NCBI RefSeq assembly: GCF_003386235.1 | Contig: NZ_QRDZ01000015.1 | Span: 124,001-188,000 of the forward strand | From: Cohnella phaseoli | Lineage (GTDB): Bacteria > Bacillota > Bacilli > Paenibacillales > Paenibacillaceae | Reading direction: 5' to 3' | Length of the DNA stretch: 64,000 bases | Shown: one piece after another, positions 23,926 through 33,868 of the stretch | Position numbering within the stretch: position 1 is the stretch's first letter | How the letters are laid out: every line of letters begins with the position of its first letter | The notes under the pieces: generated by a model | What the model was told of the DNA's origin: nothing | Seen by the model: the letters and a program-made list of their open reading frames with translations, nothing else | The model's database searches: none | Position numbers and translations under genes: made by a program

Positions 23926-26900
23926 ATGAAAAAGAAACGAGCGGGCAAATCTCCGAAATCGCGCAAACCGCTATACTACGTCGACGATCCGAATAAACTC
24001 GAGCTGAAATGGCTGGATGACATACAAAAATCGAAGCCGATGGCCGTACACGGATCGGCCGTCGATGCGCCGGAGAGACCAGCGGGAAATCCAGCCCATA
24101 GCGACATGACGAAGTCGGGCGTCTCCGAGGCCCCGGCTCCAGCGTCAACCGGAAGCGACGTCGGGTCGGCATTAACGGAAACGGTATCGACTCCCGAGGA
24201 GACGGAGGAGCTCGTTGCGATCGCTACGGGGGCGTTTCCCGCAGCCGAATTGCCCCAGAAGCTCATGGAGCCCGATATTGTGGCCGTTGTCGAAGCCCTG
24301 CGTTCGGAAAGCATCCAGTCGACGGATCAGTTGGCTGCGATGATGACCGGCGACGTTGCGGCGGAAGTCGAAGATCCGAAAGGCAGAAGCTTGAGAAGCG
24401 GAAGCTTGAAAGGATCGGTAGTTGGAGGATTGAAAAAAGCAGGCTTGAAAGGCGAAGGTTCGGAAAGGCGAGTTTTGCAAGGCGAGGTTTCGAAGAGTGC
24501 GGGGCCGGAAGGCGGAAGTTCGAGTTTGCAGGACGAAGGCTTGAAGGACGGAGTTGCGAGAGAAGAAGTCCAGCAGGAGCAGGACGAGGAGGATGCTGCG
24601 GAGCGGGAGGCGCGGCATGCCAAGCTTAAGGAGAAAAGAATGCCGTCGCGCCAGACTCCCGTCGTCTATACCGACGATATTGCGGACGAGGCGATTACAG
24701 GCGAGAAGCTGGCTCCGTTCGCGGTTAAGGCGATGCATTTGGCAGCCGATTCCGTACACACCGATTCGCTGGCGGATTTCTCTGTAACGGCGATCAAGCT
24801 GGCCGACGGTTCGGTGACGACCTCCAAGCTGGCCTCGGAATCGATCGTCGGGGACCATCTGGCCAAAAACGCGATCTCCGGCCAGAAAATCCGCGACCGC
24901 TCTATTACGGGAGAGAAGCTTCGCGACGGAAGCGTCTCGTCGGAGAAGCTGGCGGACCGAACGATCAGCTCGGATAAAATCGCCGAAGGTTCGATTCAGT
25001 CCAAGCACTTGAACGTGTCCGTCATTACGTCGGAATTGCTGCAGGACCAGAGCATAACATCGGAGAAAATCCGCAGCGGAGCGATCAGAAGCGAGAATCT
25101 GTCCAATGAAATCGTCGACACTTCGAAGCTGGCTGAAGGATCGGTAACGACCTCCAAGCTTCGCGACGGCACGGTGACGAAAGAAAAAGTGGCAAGGGGA
25201 GCGATTGAGTCCCAGCACTTGACCGAAGGTCTCATCGTTGCCGATCATGTGGCGTTGGGCGCACTGCAGGGAAAGCACTTGGCTCCGCGGGCCGTCGCGG
25301 CGGAGCATCTCGGGGACGGGGCCGTAGGGACAAGGGAACTGGCGGATCGTTCGGTGGCGGGAAACAAGCTCGCACTGGGGTCCGTTCAGGCAGAACACCT
25401 TCGGCCGGGAACGGTAAAGGCCGATCATCTCGCGGACGAAGTCGTTAAAACGAGGCATTTGCAGGACGAATCGATCACGGCTTCGAAGCTGGCGGACCAG
25501 TCGGTCACGACGCTGAAGCTCGTCGATCATGCGATCACGTCAACGAAGGTGGCGGATCAAAGCATCGTTTCCGCTAAAATCGGAGACGAAGCCGTGCATT
25601 CGCGGCATATTGCCAAAGGCAGCGTTCTGTCCGACAAGCTGGCCGAAGGAGCGGTAGAAGTACGCCACCTCGCCGAGCATTCGGTAAGCAGCCGTCATTT
25701 GGCTGCGCGTTCGGTCGCACGCGAGCATCTCGCGGACAGCTCGGTCGGTTCGGGGCAATTAGCGCCGGGCTCCGTTCAACCGACGCATGTCTCGGAGGGA
25801 GCAATCGGTCCAATGCAGTTGGCCGAAGGCTCCGTAACCTCCGCCAAATTGTCGGAACGCTCCGTAGGCAGCGCGCATCTGTTGGCTGCCTCCGTCAAAA
25901 CGGAGCATTTGGCCGGGGAAAGCGTCTCGTCGGAGCAGCTGGCGGCAGGAGCGTTGAGGCCGCATCATTTCGGTCACGAGTCTGTCGTTGGGGGCGCGTT
26001 GGCCGCGGATGCGGTCGGCGGTAAGCACATCCGCGCCGGAGCGATAGAAGCCGCCCATCTTGCGAACGGGGCGGTAAGCGCGTCTTCGCTGCAAATTGAA
26101 GCCGTGATGGAGAAGAACATCGCGCCGGGGGCTGTCGGAGAGCGGCAAATCGGCATTCGGGCGGTTTACTCCCATCATCTTACAGATCATTTGATTACAT
26201 CGCTTAAGCTTTCTCCCGAATGCGTCTCAACGGATAAGCTCGCTGATTTGGCGGTAACTTCGGCTAAACTGGCGGACGACAGCGTAGGCTCCGATAAGCT
26301 GTCGGAGAATGCGGTGTTCGACAAAGCCTTGCAGAGCGGGGCCGTAACGGGACGCGCTCTGGCTGAAGGGTCCGTCTCTTCAAAGCATTTGAAGCCCAAA
26401 TCCGTTAAGCAGCTTCACTTAAGCGAAGGAGTCGTATCGTCCGCAAGCTTGGAAGATGGCGCGGTAACGTCGGATAAACTTTCGCATGGCTCGATTAAAT
26501 CGCCGCATTTGGCCATGGGCTCGGTGGAAAGCCGGCATCTGGCGGAGCAATCCGTTCTGAGCGTGCATATGGCCGAGAAAAGCATTCGCGAGTTTCATCT
26601 GAACGACGGAATCGTCGGTCCGGGCAAGCTTGCGGCCAATAGCGTGGACGGCGGCAAAATCGCGCCGGGATCAGTGAAGGAGCAGCATATTCAGGAACAG
26701 TCGATTTCATCTGCGCACTTGAAGCGGGACTCGATTGAGTCGGCGCATATCGGCGCAGGAGCGGTGGGCGAACGGCATTTGGCTGCAGGAAGCGTGCAAG
26801 AGGCCGCGATTCAGCCTTCCGCGATTACGGCGGATAAGCTTGCCGACGGCATCGTAACCTCCAAAAAACTGGCCCAGCTCAGTGTCGGCTCGGAGCATCT

Positions 26901-29900
26901 TCAGATCGAAAGCGTCAGCGGCAAGCATCTGAGATCGGAGGCGGTGCACGGCTTTCATCTTCGCAAAGGCACAGTGTCCATCTCGCATCTTGCGCCCGAT
27001 TTGCTTGCGCTGGCCAAAAACGGCGAGCGGCGCATCGATGCGGAGAGGCTGGAGCCAAACGCGGTCAGCTCGGTCCACGTCAAAGATCGGACGATAACGG
27101 AAGAGAAGCTGGCGGACGGGTCCGTTACGAGCTTGAAGCTGGCCGACGAGGGCGTAACGGGCGATAAGCTGTCAGCGGGCAGCGTCTCGACCGGCAAGCT
27201 GGCAGATTCGGCAATTACGTCGGATAAGCTGGCGGACGGCGCCGTGACCACAGAGAAGCTTGCCGGCGGGAGCGTGGGCGTCGAGCAGCTTGCCGAAGAC
27301 GCAGTGACGACAGAGGCTCTGGCCGACGGTGCGGTAACCGGCGCGAAGCTGAAGGTCGGTGCGGTGACCGCGGACAAAATTGCTCCAGGTACAATCGGGG
27401 CGGATCAACTGGCCGACGGTTCGATTACCGGCGTTAAACTCGCGGACGGCAGCGTCGGAACGGCTCAGCTTGCGCCAGGCTCCGTGCAGGCGGATCAACT
27501 GGCGGAGGGTGCGGTTGGAGCGAGGCAGCTTGCGGAAGGCGCGATCGTCGAGCGATTGCTGGCGGATGGCAGCGTATCGAACGACAAAGTTCGTGACGGG
27601 ACAATTACGGGGGATAAGCTGGCGGAAAGCGCGGTCGGCACGAAGCAGCTTGCGCTCGGCGCCGCAACGGCGGCGATTTTGGCCGACGGCAGCGTGACGA
27701 AGGAGAAACTGCTTCGCGGAGCTGTAACGGCCGACAAGCTTGCGAACGGCAGCGTCGGAACGGAGCAGTTGGCGGAAGGCGCGGTCACGGAGGACATTTT
27801 GGCAAGCGAAAGCGTGACGGCGGATAAGCTGGCCGGAGGCGCGGTAACGGCGGATAAGCTTGCTTACGACAGCGTGGGCACTTCGCATTTGTCGACAGAA
27901 GCAGTGACGACGGATATTCTGGCCGACGACAGCGTAACGACCGATAAGCTGCTGGATGGCGCTGTGACTACGGAGAAGCTGGCCTATGGGAGCGTGGGCT
28001 CCTGGCAGGTGGCCGTAGGCGCAATCACATCGGATCTGCTGGCCGAAGGCAGCGTAACGGAACGGAAGCTGGCGGACGGCGCGGTGACGGCCGCTAAATT
28101 GGCTTACGGCAGCGTGAGCACTTCGCATTTGTCGGCAGGAGCGGTCGTCTCGGATATTCTGGCCGAAGATTCGGTGACCGGGGAGAAGCTGGCGGACAGC
28201 ACGGTGACGGCGGAGAAATTGGCCTATGGCAGCGTGAGCTCGTGGCATTTGGCTCCGGGAGCGGTCGTCACAGAGTCTGTAGCGGATGGCAGCATTACGA
28301 GCGAGAAGCTTCAGGACGGAATCGTGACGACCGACAAGCTTGCGGGCAGCAGCGTGGGCACGAGTCAACTGGTACTCAACTCGGTAACCGAAGATATTTT
28401 AAGCCCTGGAAGCGTCGCGTCCGCCAAGCTTAAAGACGGCGCGGTGACGGCTGCGAAGCTGGCTCTGGGGAGCGTTGGAACGCCGCAGCTGGCAGCCGGG
28501 GCAGTGCAGGCGGAGTCGCTTGCGGAAGGGTCTGTTGAGAACGGCAAGCTTGCGGATGGGGCGGTAACGGCCGAGAAAGTGGCGGATGGCAGCATCGGAG
28601 CAGCGCAGCTGGCGGACGGTGCCGTGCGCGCGGAGTCGTTGGCGGAAGGGTCTGTTGAATCCGGCAAGCTTGCGAACGGAGCAGTAACGGCCGAGAAGCT
28701 GGCGCAGCGGAGCGTCGGAACGGAGCAGCTTGCGGAAGGGGCTGTACAGACTGAGTCGCTTGCGGAAGGCGCGGTCGCAACCGGCAAGCTTGCGGACGGT
28801 GCGGTCACGGCGCGGAAGCTGGCTCTTGGCAGCGTAGCGGCCGGACATCTGGAGATTGGCGCAATAACGGAGAGCCGCTTGGCGAATGACAGCGTCACGA
28901 CGGAGAAGCTGATCGACGGAGGCGTCACGACCGACAAGCTCGCGGGAGGAAGCGTCGGCGCAAGCCAACTGATGGATGGAGCGGTAGCATCCGAAAAGCT
29001 GGGCAGAGGCGCAGTAATTTCCGAGAAGTTGGGCGAGGGCGCAGTAACGAGCAATAAATTGGCGCCGCGCAGTGTCGAAACAAGCAAGTTAGCGGAAGGT
29101 GCGGTTGTCTCGAGCATTTTGGCGGACGGCGCGGTTGAAACGGCAAAGCTTGCGGACGGAGCGGTGACGACTGAGAAGTTGGCAGACGGCAGCATCGGGA
29201 CGGAGCAGCTGGCGGACGGTGCGATCACGACGTTGAAGCTGGGCCAGGGAGCTGTCGCGGTAGAAAATCTGTCCTCGCCTTTGTTCGAATATTTGCGACT
29301 TGCCGGAGAGGACATTGCGACAAATCGAATCGTAGCGGGAGCCGTCACTTCGGAGAAATTGGCGGCAGGCGCGGTAGGGACGGAACAACTTGCCGACGGG
29401 TCCGTGACGAGCGGAAAATTGCGGGATGGCGACATCGGAACGGAGCAGCTGGCGGTTGGCGCAGTAAACGGGGAAAAGCTTGCTGCAAGAAGCGTAAGCT
29501 CGTCGCACATCATTCCGCGCTCCATTCTGGGTTATCATCTGGGCGAGCAGACGATTACGACGAGCCACTTCAAGCCGCAGTCCGTGACCGATGCGCAATT
29601 GGCCGACGGCAGCGTCAACGAGTCGAAGCTTGCTCCGGAAGTTCGCGAATGGCTCCACCAACTGCAACAGATGCAAACAACGGCAGTTGCCTTGGCCGAG
29701 AACGCCCCTCGTGCGTTGGAAGCACACAGCGTAACAGGCGAGCACTTGGCGGACGGCAGCGTGAGCGGGACTAAGCTGGAAGCGAGTAGCGTAACGAGTG
29801 AGCATCTTGCTGATGGCAGCGTGAGTGGGGCGAAGCTGGAAGCAGGCAGCGTAACCAGTGAGCATCTGGCAGACGGCAGCGTGAGTGGAGCGAAGCTGGA

Positions 29901-32900
29901 AGCAGGCAGCGTAACCAGTGAGCATCTGGCGGATGGCAGCGTGAGTGGGGCTAAGCTGGAAGCGGGAAGCGTGACGAGTGAGTATCTCGCTGATGGTAGC
30001 GTGAGTGGGGCTAAGCTGGAAGCGAGTAGCGTAACGAGTGAGCATCTGGCGGATGGCAGCGTGAGCGGAGCGAAGCTGGAAGCAGGTAGCGTGACGAGTG
30101 AGCATCTGGCCGATGGTAGCGTGAGCGGAGCGAAGCTGGAAGCAGGTAGCGTAACGGGTGAGCACCTGGCGAATGGCAGCGTGAGCGGAGCGAAGCTGGA
30201 AGCGGGAAGCGTGACGAGTGAGCATCTGGCCGATGGTAGCGTGAGCGGAGCGAAGCTGGAAGCGGGTAGCGTAACGAGCGAACATCTGGTTGACGGTAGC
30301 GTGAGCGGAGCGAAGCTGGAAGCAGGTAGCGTGACAAGCGATCATCTGGCGGATGGCAGCGTGAGCGGAGCGAAGCTGGAAGCGGGAAGCGTAACGAGCG
30401 AACATCTGGTTGACGGTAGCGTGAGCGGAGCGAAGCTGGAAGCGGGAAGCGTAACAAGCGAGCATCTGGCTGATGGCAGCATAAGCGGAGAGAAGCTGGA
30501 ACTCGGAAGCGTGACGAGTGATCACCTGGCTGATGGCAGCGTGAGCGGAGCGAAGCTTGAAGCAGGTAGCGTAACGAGTGAGCTTCTGGCGGATGGTAGC
30601 GTGAGCGGAGTGAAGCTAGAAGCGGGTAGCGTAACGAGTGAGCATCTGGCAGACGGCAGCGTGAGCGGAGCGAAACTGGAAGCGGGAAGCGTAACAAGCG
30701 AGCATCTGGCTGATGGCAGCATAAGCGGAGAGAAGCTGGAACTCGGAAGCGTGACGAGTGATCACCTGGCAGACGGCAGCGTAAGCGGAGCGAAACTGGA
30801 AGCAGGTAGCGTAACAAGCGAGCATCTGGCTGATGGCAGCGTGAGCGGAGCGAAGCTTGAAGCAGGTAGCGTAACGAGTGAGCTTCTGGCGGATGGTAGC
30901 GTGAGCGGAGTGAAGCTGGAAGCGGGTAGCGTAACGAGTGAGCATCTGATGGATGGCAGCGTGAGCGGAGCGAAGCTGGAAGCAGGTAGCGTAACGAGTG
31001 AGCATCTAGCTGACGGAAGCGTGAGTGGAGCGAAGCTGGAAGCAGGTAGCGTGACGATTGAGCATCTGGCAGACGGCAGCGTGAGCGGAGCGAAGCTAGA
31101 AGCGGGTAGCGTAACGAGTGAGCATCTGGCTGATGGCAGCGTGAGCGGAGCGAAGCTAGAAGCGGGTAGCGTGACAAGCGAACATCTGGCTGATGGCAGC
31201 ATAAACGGAGAGAAGCTGGAACTCGGAAGCGTGACGAGTGATCACCTGGCAGACGGCAGCATAAGCGGACTGAAGCTTGAAGCTGGCAGCGTAATGAGCG
31301 ATCATCTAGCAGACGGCAGCGTGAACGGATCGAAGCTGGAAGCAGGGAGCGTAACGAGTGAACATCTGGCAGACGGCAGCGTAAGCAGAGCGAAGCTTGA
31401 GCTGGCTAGCGTGACGGGCGAGCATCTTGCCGATGGTAGCGTGAGCGGAGCGAAGCTGGAACTCGGAAGCGTAACGAGCGAGCATCTAGCTGACGGAAGC
31501 TTGAGTGGAGCGAAGCTGGAAGCGGGCAGCGTGACGAGTGAGCATCTGGCTGATGGCAGCGTGAGCGGAGCGAAGCTGGAACTCGGAAGCGTGACGAGTG
31601 ATCACCTGGCTGATGGCAGCGTGAGCGGAGCGAAGCTTGAAGCAGGTAGCGTAACGAGTGAGCTTCTGGCGGATGGTAGCGTGAGCGGAGTGAAGCTAGA
31701 AGCGGGTAGCGTAACGAGTGAGCATCTGGCAGACGGCAGCGTGAGCGGAGCGAAACTGGAAGCGGGAAGCGTAACAAGCGAGCATCTGGCTGATGGCAGC
31801 GTGAGCGGAGCGAAGCTGGAAGCGGGAAGCGTAACGAGCGAGCATCTGGTGGATGGCAGCGTGAGCGGAGCGAAGCTGGAAGCGGGCAGCGTAACGAGCG
31901 ATCATCTGGCAGACGGAAGTGTGACGAGCGAACATCTGGTGGATGGCAGCGTAAGCGGAGCGAAGCTGGAGCTCGGCAGCGTGACGATTGAGCATCTAGC
32001 TGACGGAAGCGTGAGTGGAGCGAAGCTGGAAGCAGGTAGCGTGACGATTGAGCATCTGGCAGACGGCAGCGTGAGCGGAGCGAAGCTAGAAGCGGGTAGC
32101 GTAACGAGTGAGCATCTGGCTGATGGCAGCGTGAGCGGAGCGAAGCTAGAAGCGGGTAGCGTGACAAGCGAACATCTGGCTGATGGCAGCATAAACGGAG
32201 AGAAGCTGGAACTCGGAAGCGTAATGAGCGATCATCTAGCAGACGGCAGCGTGAACGGATCGAAGCTGGAAGCAGGGAGCGTAACGAGTGAACATCTGGC
32301 AGACGGCAGCGTAAGCAGAGCGAAGCTTGAGCTGGCTAGCGTGACGGGCGAGCATCTTGCCGATGGTAGCGTGAGCGGAGCGAAGCTGGAACTCGGAAGC
32401 GTAACGAGCGAGCATCTAGCTGACGGAAGCTTGAGTGGAGCGAAGCTGGAAGCGGGCAGCGTGACGAGTGAGCATCTGGCTGATGGCAGCGTGAGCGGAG
32501 CGAAGCTGGAAGCGGGCAGCGTAACGAGCGATCATCTGGCAGACGGAAGCGTAAGCGGAGCGAAGCTGGAGCTCGGAAGCGTGACGAGCGAACATCTGGT
32601 GGATGGCAGCGTAAGTGGAGCGAAGCTGGAAGCGGGCAGCGTAACGAGCGAACACCTAGCTGACGGAAGCGTGACGAGCGATCACCTGGCAGATGGCAGC
32701 GTAAGCGGAGCGAAGCTGGAACTCGGAAGCGTGACGAACGATCATCTGGTGGATGGCAGCGTGAGCGGAGCGAAGCTGGAAGCGGGTAGCGTAACGAGCG
32801 AGCATCTGGTGGATGGCAGCGTGAGCGGAGCGAAGCTGGAAGCAGGTAGCGTAACGAGTGAACATCTGGCAGACGGCAGCGTAAGCGGAGCGAAGCTGGA

Positions 32901-33639
32901 AGCGGGCAGCGTAACGAGCGAGCATCTGGTGGATGGCAGCGTGAGCGGAGCGAAGCTGGAAGCGGGCAGCGTAACGAGCGATCATCTGGCAGACGGAAGT
33001 GTGACGAGCGATCATCTGGTGGATGGTAGCGTGAGCGGAGCGAAGCTGGAAGCGGGCAGCGTAACGAGCGAGCACCTGGCTGACGGCAGTGTAAGCGGAG
33101 CGAAGCTGGAGCTCGGAAGCGTGACGAACGATCATCTAGCTGACGGCAGCATAAGCGGACTGAAGCTTGAAGCATTCAGCGTAACGAGCGAGCACCTAGC
33201 TGACGACAGCGTAAGCGGAGCGAAGCTGGAAGCAGGCAGCGTAACGAGCAAGCATCTGGCAGACGGCAGCGTGAACGGATCGAAGCTGAAAACAGGCAGC
33301 GTAACGAGCGAGCATCTGGCGGATGGCAGCGTAAGCGAAGAAAAGCTGGTTTTCCCTCCAGTGGCAAGTCCTTGGCCTGGAGTGGGCATACTGTTCGGCA
33401 ACCAATCCTACTCATTTCAAGGCGGAAACGAATCGATGAGATTAATTGTATCGTTTCCGGGAGCTTTTGCCGACAATTCTTATACATTGGTAGCAATGTC
33501 GGATCATCCAGCTTGCAACTGCATTCTTGCCGAGAAACGTCCTCATGAAGCAGAGTTGATTGTGTTTAGAACGCGGCTGGGCCCTGATCCTCAGGGGGCC
33601 ATTCAATGGATTGCGATCGGCAGTAAAGCAAATTCATAG
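23926..33639 (+). CDS. Giant decapeptide-repeat protein (about 3,237 residues), probable spore-surface fibre
   Basis: It has a basic start (MKKKRAGKSPKSRK), no signal peptide, and an acidic, charged, low-complexity N-terminal region to about residue 250. Residues about 254-3141 are some 280 copies of a decapeptide, roughly (S/A)-V-T-x-x-K/H-L-A-D-G. From residue 1936 the copies become nearly identical pairs (SVTSEHLADG then SVSGAKLEAG). Short non-repeat inserts interrupt at about 1025, 1785 and 1910. The last 95 residues form a distinct domain ending QWIAIGSK, resembling what I recall as the WIAG-tail domain of Paenibacillus giant proteins. Similar repeats occur in phage fibres, so a trimeric stalk is plausible (inference). 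A sigma-K-like promoter and downstream glycosyltransferases suggest a glycosylated mother-cell product. The start at 23926 has a strong ribosome site. Confidence 0.88.
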   Translation: MKKKRAGKSPKSRKPLYYVDDPNKLELKWLDDIQKSKPMAVHGSAVDAPERPAGNPAHSDMTKSGVSEAPAPASTGSDVGSALTETVSTPEETEELVAIATGAFPAAELPQKLMEPDIVAVVEALRSESIQSTDQLAAMMTGDVAAEVEDPKGRSLRSGSLKGSVVGGLKKAGLKGEGSERRVLQGEVSKSAGPEGGSSSLQDEGLKDGVAREEVQQEQDEEDAAEREARHAKLKEKRMPSRQTPVVYTDDIADEAITGEKLAPFAVKAMHLAADSVHTDSLADFSVTAIKLADGSVTTSKLASESIVGDHLAKNAISGQKIRDRSITGEKLRDGSVSSEKLADRTISSDKIAEGSIQSKHLNVSVITSELLQDQSITSEKIRSGAIRSENLSNEIVDTSKLAEGSVTTSKLRDGTVTKEKVARGAIESQHLTEGLIVADHVALGALQGKHLAPRAVAAEHLGDGAVGTRELADRSVAGNKLALGSVQAEHLRPGTVKADHLADEVVKTRHLQDESITASKLADQSVTTLKLVDHAITSTKVADQSIVSAKIGDEAVHSRHIAKGSVLSDKLAEGAVEVRHLAEHSVSSRHLAARSVAREHLADSSVGSGQLAPGSVQPTHVSEGAIGPMQLAEGSVTSAKLSERSVGSAHLLAASVKTEHLAGESVSSEQLAAGALRPHHFGHESVVGGALAADAVGGKHIRAGAIEAAHLANGAVSASSLQIEAVMEKNIAPGAVGERQIGIRAVYSHHLTDHLITSLKLSPECVSTDKLADLAVTSAKLADDSVGSDKLSENAVFDKALQSGAVTGRALAEGSVSSKHLKPKSVKQLHLSEGVVSSASLEDGAVTSDKLSHGSIKSPHLAMGSVESRHLAEQSVLSVHMAEKSIREFHLNDGIVGPGKLAANSVDGGKIAPGSVKEQHIQEQSISSAHLKRDSIESAHIGAGAVGERHLAAGSVQEAAIQPSAITADKLADGIVTSKKLAQLSVGSEHLQIESVSGKHLRSEAVHGFHLRKGTVSISHLAPDLLALAKNGERRIDAERLEPNAVSSVHVKDRTITEEKLADGSVTSLKLADEGVTGDKLSAGSVSTGKLADSAITSDKLADGAVTTEKLAGGSVGVEQLAEDAVTTEALADGAVTGAKLKVGAVTADKIAPGTIGADQLADGSITGVKLADGSVGTAQLAPGSVQADQLAEGAVGARQLAEGAIVERLLADGSVSNDKVRDGTITGDKLAESAVGTKQLALGAATAAILADGSVTKEKLLRGAVTADKLANGSVGTEQLAEGAVTEDILASESVTADKLAGGAVTADKLAYDSVGTSHLSTEAVTTDILADDSVTTDKLLDGAVTTEKLAYGSVGSWQVAVGAITSDLLAEGSVTERKLADGAVTAAKLAYGSVSTSHLSAGAVVSDILAEDSVTGEKLADSTVTAEKLAYGSVSSWHLAPGAVVTESVADGSITSEKLQDGIVTTDKLAGSSVGTSQLVLNSVTEDILSPGSVASAKLKDGAVTAAKLALGSVGTPQLAAGAVQAESLAEGSVENGKLADGAVTAEKVADGSIGAAQLADGAVRAESLAEGSVESGKLANGAVTAEKLAQRSVGTEQLAEGAVQTESLAEGAVATGKLADGAVTARKLALGSVAAGHLEIGAITESRLANDSVTTEKLIDGGVTTDKLAGGSVGASQLMDGAVASEKLGRGAVISEKLGEGAVTSNKLAPRSVETSKLAEGAVVSSILADGAVETAKLADGAVTTEKLADGSIGTEQLADGAITTLKLGQGAVAVENLSSPLFEYLRLAGEDIATNRIVAGAVTSEKLAAGAVGTEQLADGSVTSGKLRDGDIGTEQLAVGAVNGEKLAARSVSSSHIIPRSILGYHLGEQTITTSHFKPQSVTDAQLADGSVNESKLAPEVREWLHQLQQMQTTAVALAENAPRALEAHSVTGEHLADGSVSGTKLEASSVTSEHLADGSVSGAKLEAGSVTSEHLADGSVSGAKLEAGSVTSEHLADGSVSGAKLEAGSVTSEYLADGSVSGAKLEASSVTSEHLADGSVSGAKLEAGSVTSEHLADGSVSGAKLEAGSVTGEHLANGSVSGAKLEAGSVTSEHLADGSVSGAKLEAGSVTSEHLVDGSVSGAKLEAGSVTSDHLADGSVSGAKLEAGSVTSEHLVDGSVSGAKLEAGSVTSEHLADGSISGEKLELGSVTSDHLADGSVSGAKLEAGSVTSELLADGSVSGVKLEAGSVTSEHLADGSVSGAKLEAGSVTSEHLADGSISGEKLELGSVTSDHLADGSVSGAKLEAGSVTSEHLADGSVSGAKLEAGSVTSELLADGSVSGVKLEAGSVTSEHLMDGSVSGAKLEAGSVTSEHLADGSVSGAKLEAGSVTIEHLADGSVSGAKLEAGSVTSEHLADGSVSGAKLEAGSVTSEHLADGSINGEKLELGSVTSDHLADGSISGLKLEAGSVMSDHLADGSVNGSKLEAGSVTSEHLADGSVSRAKLELASVTGEHLADGSVSGAKLELGSVTSEHLADGSLSGAKLEAGSVTSEHLADGSVSGAKLELGSVTSDHLADGSVSGAKLEAGSVTSELLADGSVSGVKLEAGSVTSEHLADGSVSGAKLEAGSVTSEHLADGSVSGAKLEAGSVTSEHLVDGSVSGAKLEAGSVTSDHLADGSVTSEHLVDGSVSGAKLELGSVTIEHLADGSVSGAKLEAGSVTIEHLADGSVSGAKLEAGSVTSEHLADGSVSGAKLEAGSVTSEHLADGSINGEKLELGSVMSDHLADGSVNGSKLEAGSVTSEHLADGSVSRAKLELASVTGEHLADGSVSGAKLELGSVTSEHLADGSLSGAKLEAGSVTSEHLADGSVSGAKLEAGSVTSDHLADGSVSGAKLELGSVTSEHLVDGSVSGAKLEAGSVTSEHLADGSVTSDHLADGSVSGAKLELGSVTNDHLVDGSVSGAKLEAGSVTSEHLVDGSVSGAKLEAGSVTSEHLADGSVSGAKLEAGSVTSEHLVDGSVSGAKLEAGSVTSDHLADGSVTSDHLVDGSVSGAKLEAGSVTSEHLADGSVSGAKLELGSVTNDHLADGSISGLKLEAFSVTSEHLADDSVSGAKLEAGSVTSKHLADGSVNGSKLKTGSVTSEHLADGSVSEEKLVFPPVASPWPGVGILFGNQSYSFQGGNESMRLIVSFPGAFADNSYTLVAMSDHPACNCILAEKRPHEAELIVFRTRLGPDPQGAIQWIAIGSKANS
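24688..29730 (+). repeat. Diverged decapeptide (30-bp) repeat region
   Basis: About 165 coding units of 30 bp, recognisable at protein level by V at position 2, a Lys or His followed by L at positions 6-7 and frequent ADG ends, but diverged at DNA level. It is interrupted near 27000, 29275 and 29640 by short unique segments. Confidence 0.85.
29731..33350 (+). repeat. Homogeneous 60-bp tandem array
   Basis: About 60 units of 60 bp (two decapeptides each) with high DNA identity. Two places (about 31916-31945 and 32671-32700) carry an odd half unit of 30 bp, which shifts the register. Block copies are visible: 30496-30720 equals 31576-31800, and 31001-31580 matches 31991-32510 with one 60-bp unit missing from the second. 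Confidence 0.92.
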
Positions 33640-33780
33640 TTTCGCGTGATGTCGAACGGCCATTTCCTCAGCTCATCGTTGCGGGGGAGGTGGTCGTTCT
33701 GACGTTTAAATTAGCTTTTTCGGTACGGTAAGAAGCAGTGGACATAAGTGTTTCAGATGCTCGGAGTGGTACATCGAGGA

Positions 33781-33803
33781 CAACGGCAGTACATGTGCCG
33801 TTG
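33781..33803. other. Small hairpin in the leader of the glycosyltransferase operon
   Basis: CAACGGCA and TGCCGTTG form an 8-bp stem with a 7-base loop. No T-run follows, so it is more likely an operator or RNA structure than a terminator. The rest of the 229 bp between 33640 and 33868 shows nothing definite. Confidence 0.35.
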
Positions 33804-33868
33804 CGCAGGGACACGTCACACATACAATGTCTTGTATACCTTTGCCCGAACCTGAGGGGGTGAATGGA

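Noticed and set aside
23339..24172. Longer version of the ArsR gene starting at 24172
   Set aside because: The extra N-terminus would overlap the start of the giant gene in antisense and has no family similarity; ATG at 23704 gives the normal length with a ribosome site.
29089..33496. Several long open frames antisense to the giant repeat gene
   Set aside because: They are periodic by-products of the tandem repeat (repeating LPSARCSLVTLP-type or RYPLLASLRSRC-type strings) and have no independent coding signature.
23926..33639. Phage tail-fibre gene or prophage remnant
   Set aside because: The repeats resemble phage fibres, but no structural, lysis or integrase genes are nearby and the context is sporulation-type glycosylation.
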